A stretch of 64,000 nt of DNA from Rufibacter sediminis (GCF_014269285.1 NZ_JACOAF010000020.1:1-64000); one strand, 5' to 3'. Shown: positions 42,180 to 50,479, numbered from the stretch's first letter. Numbers and translations: made by a program. Notes: a model not told the origin generated them from the letters alone.

Positions 42180-43715
42180 CTATTCTATAGTAGGGATCAG
42201 CAGCGAAGTACCGGTCATGTCGGCGGGGGCCTGCACTCCTAAGAGGGCCAGCACCGTAGGCGCGATGTCGCCCAGTTTCCCGTCCATCAGTTCGCCTTTG
42301 TACTGCTCATCCGCTAAGATGATAGGCACCAGGTTGGTGGTGTGCGCGGTGTTAGGCGTACCGTCTGGGTTGCGCATCATGTCGGCGTTGCCGTGATCAG
42401 CGATGATGATGGAGGCGTACCCGTGGGCCAAAGCAGCAGTCACGACGGCCTGGGTACACTGGTCCACGGTTTCCACAGCTTTCACGGCGGCTTCAAACAC
42501 ACCGGTGTGGCCTACCATGTCTGGGTTGGCGAAGTTGAGGCAGATGAAATCAGCGGTCTCGGCTTCGATCTCGGGCACAATGGCGTCTCTGATGTCAAAT
42601 GCGCTCATCTCAGGCTGCATGTCATAGGTAGCCACCTTGGGCGACGGGCACAACAGGCGCTTCTCGCCGTCAAACGGTTGCTCGCGGCCACCGGAGAAGA
42701 AGAACGTCACGTGCGGGTATTTCTCGGTCTCGGCAATCCTGATCTGGGTTTTGCCGGCTTGCTCCAGCACTTCGCCCAGGGTGTTAGCCAGGTTGTCCTT
42801 ATCGAAAATAGGTTGCACGCCCACAAACGTGTCGTCGTAGTTGGTGAGGGTGTAGTAGCGGAGGCTCAGCGGGCGCATGTCCTGCTCAGGGAACTCGCGC
42901 TGCGTCAAGGCCTGAGTAATCTCGCGGCCACGGTCGGTTCGGAAGTTGAAGCAGATCACTACGTCGCCTTCCTGGATATGCGCCATCGGCTCGCCGTTCT
43001 CCCCAAGACACACAATGGGCTGGATGAACTCATCGGTGACGCCGTTGTCATAAGACTCCTGAATGGCTTCGCGCCAGTTCACAGAGGCTCTGCCTTGCCC
43101 GTTCACCAGCAGATCATAGGCCAGTTTCACGCGCTCCCAGCGGTTGTCGCGGTCCATGGCGTAATAGCGGCCAATGATGGAGGCGATCTTTCCGCCAGTG
43201 GTGTCCAGGTGGTTCTGCAGATCGGTTAAGTAGGCCAGTCCGCCTTTGGGATCGGTGTCACGGCCATCGGTGAAGGCGTGGACAAACACGTTGAGCGCGC
43301 CCTGCTCCTGCGCCAGCGAGCAAAGCGCTTTCAGGTGTTCAATGTGCGAGTGCACCCCGCCGTCTGACACCAGCCCGATGAAGTGCACGGGTTTGCCGTT
43401 TTCGCGGGCAAATTGGAAAGCATCCTGCAAAACAGGGTTCTGGCCCAGGGTTTTCTCCCGGATGGCCACGTTCACTTTCACCAGGTCCTGGTACACCACG
43501 CGCCCGGCACCCAAGTTCATGTGGCCCACCTCAGAGTTACCCATCTGGCCCTCGGGCAGCCCCACGGCCTCACCGGAGGCTTCTAGCCGGGCATGCGGAA
43601 ACCGGTGGAATAAAGAATCCATAAAAGGAGTATTGGCGTGCTCAATCGCCGACACGGAAGGGTCTGTTCCCAGGCCCCATCCGTCTAGAATCATCAAAAG
43701 TACCTTCTTGCTCAT
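42180..43715 (-). CDS. gpmI: 2,3-bisphosphoglycerate-independent phosphoglycerate mutase
   Basis: 511 residues, usual length. Interconverts 3- and 2-phosphoglycerate with two Mn ions. Motifs: LDGWG (Asp), GNSEVGHMNLGAGR with the catalytic Ser near residue 62, GRDTDPKGG, VGHTGVFEAA and IADHGNADMM. Glycolytic, cytosolic, complements fbaA in the same window. The start is the ATG at 43715, with the -7 box 5 bases upstream. It shares the spacer with the divergent DUF4783 gene. Confidence 0.97.
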   Translation of the reverse strand: MSKKVLLMILDGWGLGTDPSVSAIEHANTPFMDSLFHRFPHARLEASGEAVGLPEGQMGNSEVGHMNLGAGRVVYQDLVKVNVAIREKTLGQNPVLQDAFQFARENGKPVHFIGLVSDGGVHSHIEHLKALCSLAQEQGALNVFVHAFTDGRDTDPKGGLAYLTDLQNHLDTTGGKIASIIGRYYAMDRDNRWERVKLAYDLLVNGQGRASVNWREAIQESYDNGVTDEFIQPIVCLGENGEPMAHIQEGDVVICFNFRTDRGREITQALTQREFPEQDMRPLSLRYYTLTNYDDTFVGVQPIFDKDNLANTLGEVLEQAGKTQIRIAETEKYPHVTFFFSGGREQPFDGEKRLLCPSPKVATYDMQPEMSAFDIRDAIVPEIEAETADFICLNFANPDMVGHTGVFEAAVKAVETVDQCTQAVVTAALAHGYASIIIADHGNADMMRNPDGTPNTAHTTNLVPIILADEQYKGELMDGKLGDIAPTVLALLGVQAPADMTGTSLLIPTIE

Positions 43716-43720
43716 GCGCG

Positions 43721-43728
43721 TAAAGATA
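43721..43728 (-). promoter_or_regulatory. gpmI -7 box, leaderless arrangement
   Basis: Minus strand TATCTTTA, 5 bases before the ATG at 43715. No fitting TTG is seen in the -33 region. Confidence 0.45.
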
Positions 43729-43760
43729 CAAGCCCGGCCGGAAAAAGTAGCGCTCCGGCT

Positions 43761-43788
43761 TTGAATATAGAGATTTCCTGTATCTTTA
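43761..43788 (+). promoter_or_regulatory. DUF4783 gene promoter
   Basis: TTG at 43761, TATCTTTA at 43781-43788, 20 bases apart. It leaves a leader of about 65 bases before the ATG at 43857. Confidence 0.55.
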
Positions 43789-43856
43789 GGGGTGTGAACT
43801 TATCTGCCTTTGGCATAGTTTTGGCATTGGATAAGGAAAACTTGCGTAAAACAGAC

Positions 43857-44258
43857 ATGAAAAACTTAAAGAGATTGATGGCGATGACCTTGGTGCTGTT
43901 GGGGATGCTGGTAGGCGCTGGACAGGTAGCTGCTCAATCTGACGTGATGGGCGGTATCCAGTCAGCGATCAAAGCGGGTTCTTCCCGTGACCTGGCCCGC
44001 TACTTCAATTCAAAGGTAGACGTGAACATTGACGGAGAGACCGGAAGCTACAGCCAAAGCCAGGCCGAGATGGTGGTACGGAACTTCTTCAGCAAGAACG
44101 CCCCGGCAGGGTTCAGTTTCGATCACCAGGGCGGTTCTGAAGACGGACAGCGCTACGCCATTGGCAAATACAACCACAAAGGCGGCCGCTACAACGTGGT
44201 GGTGAAGGTGAAGAAATACGGCGATTCCTATAAGATTGACACCATTGAGTTTAAGTAA
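43857..44258 (+). CDS. DUF4783 domain exported protein
   Basis: 133 residues from the ATG at 43857 (MKNLKRLMAMTLV); the frame to 43761 is leader. Signal peptide ending in AQS (about residues 1-26). The mature part is a SnoaL/NTF2-like small alpha-beta domain with conserved Tyr and Phe residues (VVRNFFSKNAP, VVVKVKKYGDSYKIDTIEF), matching DUF4783. Family is Bacteroidota-specific; periplasmic; function unknown. Ends with a terminator shared with the nadC promoter. Confidence 0.82.
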   Translation: MKNLKRLMAMTLVLLGMLVGAGQVAAQSDVMGGIQSAIKAGSSRDLARYFNSKVDVNIDGETGSYSQSQAEMVVRNFFSKNAPAGFSFDHQGGSEDGQRYAIGKYNHKGGRYNVVVKVKKYGDSYKIDTIEFK

Positions 44259-44317
44259 AAGCCCTAAGACTTTTGCTTGAAAGGAAATATAATTGGCCGC
44301 TTCGCGCCGATAGTTAG

Positions 44318-44348
44318 AAAAGGCACCGATAGTTCGGTGCCTTTTTTT
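44318..44348 (+). terminator. DUF4783 terminator, abutting the nadC promoter
   Basis: AAAAGGCACCGA (44318-44329), TAGT loop, TCGGTGCCTTTT, then seven T in a row. Its T tract merges into the nadC -7 box. Confidence 0.85.
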
Positions 44349-44355
44349 ATTTTTG
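44348..44355 (+). promoter_or_regulatory. nadC -7 box
   Basis: TATTTTTG, exact consensus, 4 bases before the GTG start. Its first T is the last T of the upstream terminator. Confidence 0.5.
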
Positions 44356-44359
44356 CATC

Positions 44360-45220
44360 GTGAAAGCATCCTACCTTACCCAAGAAGGCATTAGGGCATT
44401 TATCCGGCAGGCCCTGCAGGAAGACGTAGCCGACGGCGACCACTCGTCTCTGGCTTCTATCCCTGAGAGTGCCCAGAACCAGGCCAAGCTCCTGGTGAAA
44501 GACCGCGGCGTGCTGGCCGGGGTGGAACTGGCCTGGAAAATCTTCCATGAGGTAGACCCCACGCTTCGGTTAGAGGTGTTTTTACAAGACGGGGCCCAAA
44601 TCAACCACGGCGATATTGCCTTCACCGTGCACGGCAAAGCCCAGTCCATTTTGACCGCTGAGCGGCTGGTGTTGAACTGCATGCAGCGCATGAGCGGCAT
44701 TGCCACCTACACGCAGAGCCTCATGAAGCTCATTGAGGGCACCGGCGCTAAACTGCTGGACACCCGCAAGACCACCCCTAACTTCCGGATGATGGAGAAA
44801 TGGGCGGTTTTGATTGGCGGCGGCACCAACCACCGGTTCGGGCTGTATGACATGATCATGCTCAAAGACAACCACGTAGACTACGCTGGGGGCATCAGGC
44901 AAGCCATTGAGGCCACCCACCGCTACCTGGAGAAACTGGGCAAGCCGCTCAAGATTGAAGTGGAAACCCGCAACCTGGACGAGGTGCGGCAGGCGCTGGA
45001 GACCGGCGGCATTGACCGCATCATGCTAGACAACTTTGCAGTACCTTTGCTGCGCGAAGCGGTGGAACTGATTGGCGGCCGTTTTGAAACTGAGGCCTCC
45101 GGCGGTATCACCGAGGAAACCATCAGGGCCGTGGCCGAGACCGGGGTGAACTACATCTCCGTAGGCGCCTTGACGCACTCCAACCGCAGCCTGGACCTGA
45201 GTTTGAAAGCGTTCAAGTAG
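44360..45220 (+). CDS. nadC: Nicotinate-nucleotide pyrophosphorylase (carboxylating)
   Basis: 286 residues, GTG start at 44360, probably leaderless. Converts quinolinate plus PRPP to nicotinate mononucleotide in de novo NAD synthesis. Motifs: LDTRKTTPNFRMMEKWAVLIGGGTNHR (split here as LDTRKT and GGGTNHR), then MIMLKDNH and a C-terminal ASGGITEE region. Full length. nadA/nadB are not adjacent. The heptad repeat block follows the stop by about 90 bases. Confidence 0.95.
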   Translation: MKASYLTQEGIRAFIRQALQEDVADGDHSSLASIPESAQNQAKLLVKDRGVLAGVELAWKIFHEVDPTLRLEVFLQDGAQINHGDIAFTVHGKAQSILTAERLVLNCMQRMSGIATYTQSLMKLIEGTGAKLLDTRKTTPNFRMMEKWAVLIGGGTNHRFGLYDMIMLKDNHVDYAGGIRQAIEATHRYLEKLGKPLKIEVETRNLDEVRQALETGGIDRIMLDNFAVPLLREAVELIGGRFETEASGGITEETIRAVAETGVNYISVGALTHSNRSLDLSLKAFK

Positions 45221-45305
45221 TAGCACGATTATAAAAGAGTAAAAGAGAATAAATTAAAACCAATAAAGGTAGAAGCGTAGAAAGCAGAAAGTTGGCAGGT
45301 GGAAC

Positions 45306-45337
45306 ATCATGATACATGATACTTGCTACGTGATACC
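45306..45337. repeat. Heptad simple repeat (GATACTTG type), second copy
   Basis: CATCATGATACATGATACTT-like, in the spacer before the YcxB-like gene. Compare 32817-32850. Confidence 0.55.
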
Positions 45338-45345
45338 ACAGAGTT

Positions 45346-45945
45346 ATGCAACAACCAAATCAACGCGGCGGGCAACGGGTACAGCAACAGCAGCCTTTCA
45401 ACCCCCTGGCCATCCGCACGAAGAAGAACCAGTTAGACAAGAACGATTACGCCAAGATGGCGCTGGTGCAGGTCTGGAAGAAAGAATGGTGGCGGGCGCT
45501 TATTCCGCTGGTCTTGTTCTCTTTGCCGGCCGCTTTCGCCTTCTCGTGGTGGTGGGTAGCCGGGGCCGTGATCGTGACCGTGCTGTACGTGCTGGTGCGC
45601 TCGGCGCAGGTGATGGGCGTAACCCAGATGGAGCAGAGCAACGTGCTGTTTGAGCGCGTGATGTTTGAGATTGACCAGCGCCAGATCCTTATGAAGCGCA
45701 ACGACCGCGAGGGAATGGCCCTGCAGTGGGAAATGATTGACCGCGTGGCCACCACCAAAGACGCCTACCAGATGTACCTGAAAGGCCCCGCCGCTGACCA
45801 ACTGCCCAAAGGCTGGAAAGGCTGGGTGGCCAAGACGTTCAACGTGCCCGTGTTCCTGCACCTGCCGTTCAAGATTTTTAACAGCCCCAATGACCTCAAA
45901 CTCATGGAATCACTGTTGCGCCGTAAAAACCTTATTCCCGCGTAA
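45346..45945 (+). CDS. YcxB-like membrane protein
   Basis: 199 residues. A Gln-rich N-terminus (MQQPNQRGGQRVQQQQPFNP), two hydrophobic segments at about 50-90 (PLVLFSLPAAFAFSWWWVA, VTVLYVLVRSA), then a soluble beta part (FEIDQRQILMKRNDREGM, WEMIDRVATTKDAYQMYL) like the YcxB C-terminal domain. No assigned function. ATG at 45346. Confidence 0.6.
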   Translation: MQQPNQRGGQRVQQQQPFNPLAIRTKKNQLDKNDYAKMALVQVWKKEWWRALIPLVLFSLPAAFAFSWWWVAGAVIVTVLYVLVRSAQVMGVTQMEQSNVLFERVMFEIDQRQILMKRNDREGMALQWEMIDRVATTKDAYQMYLKGPAADQLPKGWKGWVAKTFNVPVFLHLPFKIFNSPNDLKLMESLLRRKNLIPA

Positions 45946-45990
45946 GCGTCTAAAACAACAGAACCTGTTTTCGACTTAATTTTCCCAAAG

Positions 45991-46305
45991 ATGATAAAAA
46001 ACACCCTTTCCGTTTTCGCCGTGGCCGGTGCGCTTTTACTGGCCTCCTGCAGCAGCCAGCCTTCTGACCTGCGTCCTGAGGTTAAAGTTTCTGATGACTC
46101 TGTGCCTCCGGGAATGCGCAACAACACCTCCAACATTGACAATGGAAACAATGAGGCGGAAGTAACCCGCCCAGACGTGAACGTGAACCATGACGAGCAC
46201 GAGAACCGGACCAAGCCAGGTGCTGAGAAAGGCACGCTCCCTAGCCAGAAAAGCGTAGACAAAAACGCGGTAGAAAACCACGAAGGGGCAGAGAACCACG
46301 AATAA
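45991..46305 (+). CDS. Hypothetical lipoprotein with disordered tail
   Basis: 104 residues. Lipobox LASC near residue 20, then an Asn/Glu/Asp-rich, low-complexity, probably disordered region (NNTSNIDNGNNEAEVTRP, HDEHENRTKPGAEKG). No family. Starts 45 bases past the YcxB-like gene; a palindromic element follows. Confidence 0.55.
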   Translation: MIKNTLSVFAVAGALLLASCSSQPSDLRPEVKVSDDSVPPGMRNNTSNIDNGNNEAEVTRPDVNVNHDEHENRTKPGAEKGTLPSQKSVDKNAVENHEGAENHE

Positions 46306-46318
46306 TCACACCTTATCT

Positions 46319-46368
46319 GAAGCCCGTTTTTGGCTTGTTTTCTTTAAAACAGACCAAAAACGGGCTTC
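46319..46368 (+). repeat. Dispersed palindromic element, copy 18
   Basis: Arms GAAGCCCGTTTTTGG (46319-46333) and CCAAAAACGGGCTTC (46354-46368), perfect 15 bp, inner CTTGTTTTC / AAAACAGA. Begins 13 bases after a stop. Confidence 0.85.
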
Positions 46369-46387
46369 GGCGTACCTTTCAATTTCT

Positions 46388-46651
46388 ATGAGAAAGACTT
46401 TCCTTGCCGGGGCCATCCTGTTGAGCACCCTGGGCACCGTTTCTTCCTGCAACAACTCCTCTACCACTGAGCAGCCGGGCACTTCCGCCACCGCAGACAC
46501 TGCCGCCTCCAAAGAGCAGATGGCCTACATCTGCCCCATGGAATGTGAAGGCAGCGCCAGCATGGAGCCAGGCACATGCCCGGTATGCAAAATGGACTTA
46601 GAGAAGAACCCTGCCTATGCGGCAGTTACAGACTCTGCTGCCGTTCAGTAA
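46388..46651 (+). CDS. Heavy-metal-binding (HMBD) lipoprotein
   Basis: 87 residues. Lipobox SSC near residue 20, low-complexity Thr/Ser linker, then YICPMECEGSASMEPGTC and CPVCKMDL, the Cys/Met-rich motif of the heavy-metal-binding domain found in copper/silver efflux proteins. Probably periplasmic copper or other thiophilic metal binding. The ATG at 46388 is 7 bases after a TACCTTTC box. A ZIP transporter lies 1 kb downstream, a possible metal-homeostasis link (inference). Confidence 0.8.
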   Translation: MRKTFLAGAILLSTLGTVSSCNNSSTTEQPGTSATADTAASKEQMAYICPMECEGSASMEPGTCPVCKMDLEKNPAYAAVTDSAAVQ

Positions 46652-46717
46652 GCCCTGTACCCGCGGTGTTAAGCACCGGGATAGACGTGTTGCCTGCTTA
46701 CCTATTTCCGTACCCGC

Positions 46718-47452
46718 ATGATACACCCGGAAGATTGGTTTCATACCTGGTTTGATTCACCGTATTACCACCTCCTGTACCGGAACCGCGATGCCCAGGA
46801 GGCCCAGCGGTTCTTGGACAACCTCCTGAATCATCTCCGGCCGAAACCCACCTGCCGCCTCATGGACCTGGCCTGCGGAAAAGGAAGGCACTCGGTGTAC
46901 CTGAACCAGAAAGGCTATGATGTCACCGGCCTGGATCTGTCTGAGCGGAGCATTGCCTACGCGCGGCAATTTGAGAACGAAAGGCTCCGGTTCTTTGTGC
47001 ATGACATGCGCGAGGTGTTCCAGCCAGAAGCCTTTGACTTTGTCTTCAACCTGTTCACCAGCTTTGGGTATTTCAGTGCTGATTACGAGAACGTGATCGC
47101 GTTGCGGGCCAGCACCGCCTCCCTTAAACCGGGCGGCAAGTTCATCATTGACTTCATGAACACGCCGCGGGTCATCAACCGGCTGGTATCCCGGGAAACG
47201 AAGGAGGTGGGCGGCATCACCTTTCACATCACGCGCAAAGTAGAGGCGGGCTTCATTCTCAAGACCATCACTTTTGAGGACCAGGGGCAGCCGTATGAGT
47301 TTTTAGAAAGAGTACGGGCGCTCCAGTACCAGGAGTTTCTGGAGTACTTCCAGATGGCCCAGCTTCGGTTGGCTCACGTGTTCGGGGATTATCACCTGGG
47401 GCCGTATGATCCGGAGAAGAGCGAACGTATGATTTTCATCCTGAAGAAATAA
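46718..47452 (+). CDS. Class I SAM-dependent methyltransferase
   Basis: 244 residues. Motif I LMDLACGKGRHSVYL and post-I VTGLDLS are intact, then HDMREVF and PGGKFIIDFMN. Related to UbiE/COQ5-like and small-molecule methyltransferases; substrate unknown. It begins 67 bases past the HMBD lipoprotein and ends 5 bases before the ZIP gene start, so the ZIP gene is probably cotranscribed with it. Confidence 0.8.
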   Translation: MIHPEDWFHTWFDSPYYHLLYRNRDAQEAQRFLDNLLNHLRPKPTCRLMDLACGKGRHSVYLNQKGYDVTGLDLSERSIAYARQFENERLRFFVHDMREVFQPEAFDFVFNLFTSFGYFSADYENVIALRASTASLKPGGKFIIDFMNTPRVINRLVSRETKEVGGITFHITRKVEAGFILKTITFEDQGQPYEFLERVRALQYQEFLEYFQMAQLRLAHVFGDYHLGPYDPEKSERMIFILKK

Positions 47453-47457
47453 CTTCC

Positions 47458-48243
47458 ATGATAGTAGCGGTCTCCGTTCTATTCTTTACCGTCTTGGGCG
47501 CGGGCTGGCTTGTGCGCTTTCTCCCCCAGGACAACCAACGCTGGCTGAAGCTGCTGCTGGCTTTCAGTGGGGCCTATTTGTTTGCGCTCACCATCCTGCA
47601 CATCTTGCCCGATGTCTTGCTCAGCACCCAGGACCCGCACCGGGTGGGCTTCTACATTCTGGCGGGCTTCTTCCTGCAACTGGTGCTGGAGGGCTTCTCG
47701 CACGGGGTAGAGCACGGGCACATCCACGCGCATCCGCAAGGCGAGGGGCACCATCATAACCACGGAACGGTGCCGGTGCTGCTGCTGACCTCGCTGATCA
47801 TCCATTCGTTTCTGGAGGGCAGCGTCATGGTCCAGAGCCGCATGGCCGCCCAACAGGCGCATGAACACCTGCACCACCACGCCCACGTAGGCGACAATTT
47901 CTACCACATTCTGGCGGGCATCGCGCTGCACCATATTCCGGCGGCCATCGCGCTGATGTCGGTGCTGGTGACGCAGCTGCATAGCTTTAAGAAGGCCTTC
48001 GGGTATTTGTTGCTGTTTGCGGTGGCTTCGCCGCTGGGTCTGCTGTTCAGCAATTACGTGGCGCTGGAGAAACTGCTTTCCGGGGAGGCTTATACGGTGC
48101 TGTCGGGCTTAGTGGTCGGGAACTTCCTACACATCTCCACCACCATCTTGTTTGAGACCAGCCCCGAGCATCGGTTTAACCGAGGCAAATTGCTGGCCAC
48201 CATCGCCGGGGCGTTGATCGCCATTGGCGCAGGCATGCTGTAG
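47458..48243 (+). CDS. ZIP family metal transporter
   Basis: 261 residues, about eight membrane helices. The metal path motif is complete: HSFLEGSVM in helix IV and HHIPAAIAL in helix V. A histidine-rich loop (EHGHIHAHPQGEGHHHNHG, about 87-105) may bind zinc or sense it. Imports Zn, Fe or Mn; specificity unresolved. It starts 5 bases after the methyltransferase stop. No zinc-regulator gene seen nearby. Confidence 0.9.
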   Translation: MIVAVSVLFFTVLGAGWLVRFLPQDNQRWLKLLLAFSGAYLFALTILHILPDVLLSTQDPHRVGFYILAGFFLQLVLEGFSHGVEHGHIHAHPQGEGHHHNHGTVPVLLLTSLIIHSFLEGSVMVQSRMAAQQAHEHLHHHAHVGDNFYHILAGIALHHIPAAIALMSVLVTQLHSFKKAFGYLLLFAVASPLGLLFSNYVALEKLLSGEAYTVLSGLVVGNFLHISTTILFETSPEHRFNRGKLLATIAGALIAIGAGML

Positions 48244-48271
48244 AAACTGGGCAGACACATCAAGTATCCAG

Positions 48272-48329
48272 ACCGCCGGTCCGTTTTGAGCTTGTTTTCC
48301 CAAAAGCAGGCTTAAAACGGACCGGCGGT
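48272..48329 (+). repeat. Dispersed palindromic element, copy 19
   Basis: ACCGCCGGTCCGTTTT and AAAACGGACCGGCGGT arms (16 bp), centre CCCAAAAGCAGG. 28 bases after the ZIP stop. Strong hairpin, possible terminator. Confidence 0.85.
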
Positions 48330-48471
48330 TCTGTTTAAGGCTCTCGGCGGAAGCCCAATTTTCACAAGGCGCACGCCCGGAAAAGAAAGTTTAACGGGAG
48401 TCCCGCCAAGGCGTGAGCGCGCGGGCCGGTTTTCCGTACAATGATTTTCTACTCTGCAAGATGACATTCCT

Positions 48472-49146
48472 ATGAAAAGAATCATGGTGCTGCTCTCGGT
48501 GCTGGTACTAGTGGGAGCCGTGGGATATTGGCTCTACAAGCGGTACGCGCAAGGCCCCGAGTTCTCTTTATACCAAATAAAACAGGCCGTAGACAACCGC
48601 GATCTGGTGGCGCTGGAGAAGTACGTGGATGTGGACCGCACCACGGCCAGTTTCCTGGACCAGGCCATGCAGGCCGGCATGGCCGAGCTGCCCCAGAAAG
48701 AGCAGGCGTTGGCGGCCATGGCGTTGGGCATGGCCATGGCTTCCAAGAAGCAGGAAGTGCTGCAGTCCATTAGGGGAGGCATTGAAGACTACGTAGCCCA
48801 CCGCAAATCCATGAACGGTCGGCCTGCCGCGGTGAGCGAAGAGGAGTGGGAGCAACTGCAGGCCGTGCTGCCCCTGCAAAAGCTCCTGCAGGAAAACCCC
48901 TTGACCAACAGCCGCCTGGAAGGAATCTCCTACGTAAACCGCAATGATTCACTGGCCGTGGTGGGCCTGGATTTGCGCGTACCCTCGCAACCGAACCCGG
49001 TGATTGTGGAAGTGCAGATGCGTGACCGGGGCAACTATTGGCAAGTGGTGGGCTTACCCAACGCGGGTCCGGTCATGAAGCAGTTGGGCTTGCTGGAGAC
49101 GTTCAAAAACCTGAAGAACCTGCCCCAGCTGAAGCTGCGCATGTAA
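48472..49146 (+). CDS. DUF2939 domain protein
   Basis: 224 residues, a single N-terminal membrane anchor (about 4-22) and the DUF2939 pattern YQIKQAVDNRDLVALEKYVDVD, FLDQAMQAG and later SLAVVGLDLRV, EVQMRDRG. DUF2939 proteins are membrane-anchored with a periplasmic domain of unknown role. ATG at 48472. Stands alone; a palindromic element follows the stop region. Confidence 0.75.
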   Translation: MKRIMVLLSVLVLVGAVGYWLYKRYAQGPEFSLYQIKQAVDNRDLVALEKYVDVDRTTASFLDQAMQAGMAELPQKEQALAAMALGMAMASKKQEVLQSIRGGIEDYVAHRKSMNGRPAAVSEEEWEQLQAVLPLQKLLQENPLTNSRLEGISYVNRNDSLAVVGLDLRVPSQPNPVIVEVQMRDRGNYWQVVGLPNAGPVMKQLGLLETFKNLKNLPQLKLRM

Positions 49147-49186
49147 ACTCAGAAACGTTTTGCTTTTCTTTCCATCCATCCTTCTT

Positions 49187-49223
49187 CCGTTTTAGGGCAC
49201 TTTTGCGTAAATCGGGGCTAAAG
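49187..49223 (+). repeat. Dispersed palindromic element, copy 20
   Basis: CCGTTTTAGGGCACTTTTGC then GTAAATCGGGGCTAAAGC, imperfect. Just upstream of purU. Confidence 0.45.
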
Positions 49224-49241
49224 CTGCTTGCCTCCTGACTC

Positions 49242-50072
49242 ATGGTTAATTTCCTGCTTATTGACTGCCCAGACCGCAAGGGCCTCATCTTCACCATCAC
49301 CCAGATCGTCTTCCGCAACAACCTCAACATCACCAGCAACGATGAATTTGTAGACCGCCAGCAGAATCAGTTCTTCATGCGGGCCGAGTTGGCCGGCGAA
49401 GTACATCCTGCCGCCCTGGTGCAGGAACTGAGCGCCGAGTTGCCGCCCGAAGCCAACATCCGCCTGGTGCCGGAGCGAAAGAAGAACATCGTGCTACTGG
49501 TCACCAAGGAACACCATTGCCTGGGCGATCTGCTGTTGCGCCACGAGTACGGCGATCTGAACGCCAACATTCTGGCCGTACTGGGAAACTACGCGGAGCT
49601 GGAGTCGCTGGTGTCGCGCTTCGGGATTCCGTTTCACCACGTGTCCCATGAGCACAAAACCCGCGAGGAGCACGACCAGGAAATGAGCCGAATTCTGGCC
49701 GATTATTCGCCGGAGTATGTGGTGCTGGCCAAGTACATGCGGGTGCTCAGCCCGGCGTTTGTGGCGCAGTTCCCCAACCGCATCATCAACATCCATCACT
49801 CGTTCCTGCCCGCCTTCATTGGCGCGAACCCGTACCGGCAGGCCTATGAGCGGGGCGTGAAGATCATCGGTGCCACCGCTCACTTTGTGAACAGTGACCT
49901 GGACGAAGGCCCTATCATCGCGCAGAACGTCATCCAAGTGAACCACACGCAGGATGCCCGCGACATGGCGCAGTCGGGCCGCGATGTGGAGAAGATTGTC
50001 TTGGCGCAGGCCCTGAAGCTGGTCTTTGCGGAGAAGGTGTTTGTGAGCAACAACAAAACCATCATCTTTTAG
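49242..50072 (+). CDS. purU: Formyltetrahydrofolate deformylase
   Basis: 276 residues. An N-terminal ACT domain (residues 1-80, LLIDCPDRKGLIFTITQ) senses metabolites; the C-terminal formyltransferase-like domain has NIHHSFLPAFIGANPY and ATAHFVNSDLDEGPII with the catalytic Asn/His/Asp. Hydrolyses 10-formyl-THF to formate plus THF, supplying formate for PurT and balancing the folate pool, linked to glyA. Alone in its unit. Confidence 0.92.
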   Translation: MVNFLLIDCPDRKGLIFTITQIVFRNNLNITSNDEFVDRQQNQFFMRAELAGEVHPAALVQELSAELPPEANIRLVPERKKNIVLLVTKEHHCLGDLLLRHEYGDLNANILAVLGNYAELESLVSRFGIPFHHVSHEHKTREEHDQEMSRILADYSPEYVVLAKYMRVLSPAFVAQFPNRIINIHHSFLPAFIGANPYRQAYERGVKIIGATAHFVNSDLDEGPIIAQNVIQVNHTQDARDMAQSGRDVEKIVLAQALKLVFAEKVFVSNNKTIIF

Positions 50073-50162
50073 AGGTGCTTGGCCTTAGCGCTTCTAAGGT
50101 GCAATTCATAAGGAACCATAGCTGAGTACCCTTTCTTTTGTGCTCATTTCATGGAACAACAT

Positions 50163-50184
50163 TGTACAGAATTATGTACATTTG
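50163..50184 (+). promoter_or_regulatory. yefM-yoeB operator overlapping the -7 box
   Basis: Two TGTACA hexamers (50163-50168 and 50175-50180), 12 bases centre to centre, the spacing known for the E. coli yefM operator. The second overlaps TACATTTG (50177-50184), a match to TAnnTTTG, so antitoxin binding would block the promoter. Confidence 0.7.
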
Positions 50185-50206
50185 AATAGAGTAAAAGAGA
50201 ACAGCC

Positions 50207-50479
50207 ATGATATCATTAACTGTAAGTGCCTTCAGAAACAACATCAAGAACTACCTTGATCTGGTGACCAAATCATTGGAGACGTTGGTAATTCCCAGGG
50301 AGAATGAAGAGGCTGTGGTGATCATGCCTTTGCAGGAATACAACTCCATCATGGAAACCGCTCACCTGCTCTCCACTCCCGCTAACCGCCACAGGTTGGA
50401 AGAGTCGCTTGCCCAGGCGGAAAGCGGTCAAACGATTGCTTTCTCCCTAGAAGATCTCCAGAAGGAAATAGAAAAATAG
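50207..50479 (+). CDS. yefM: Antitoxin of YefM/Phd family
   Basis: 90 residues. N-terminal Phd/YefM DNA-binding and dimerisation domain (TVSAFRNNIKNYLDLVTKS, VVIMPLQEYNSI), C-terminal acidic toxin-binding helix (SLEDLQKEI). Neutralises the YoeB toxin and autorepresses through the TGTACA pair upstream. Starts at the ATG at 50207, and the toxin gene starts 4 bases past its stop. Confidence 0.88.
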   Translation: MISLTVSAFRNNIKNYLDLVTKSLETLVIPRENEEAVVIMPLQEYNSIMETAHLLSTPANRHRLEESLAQAESGQTIAFSLEDLQKEIEK

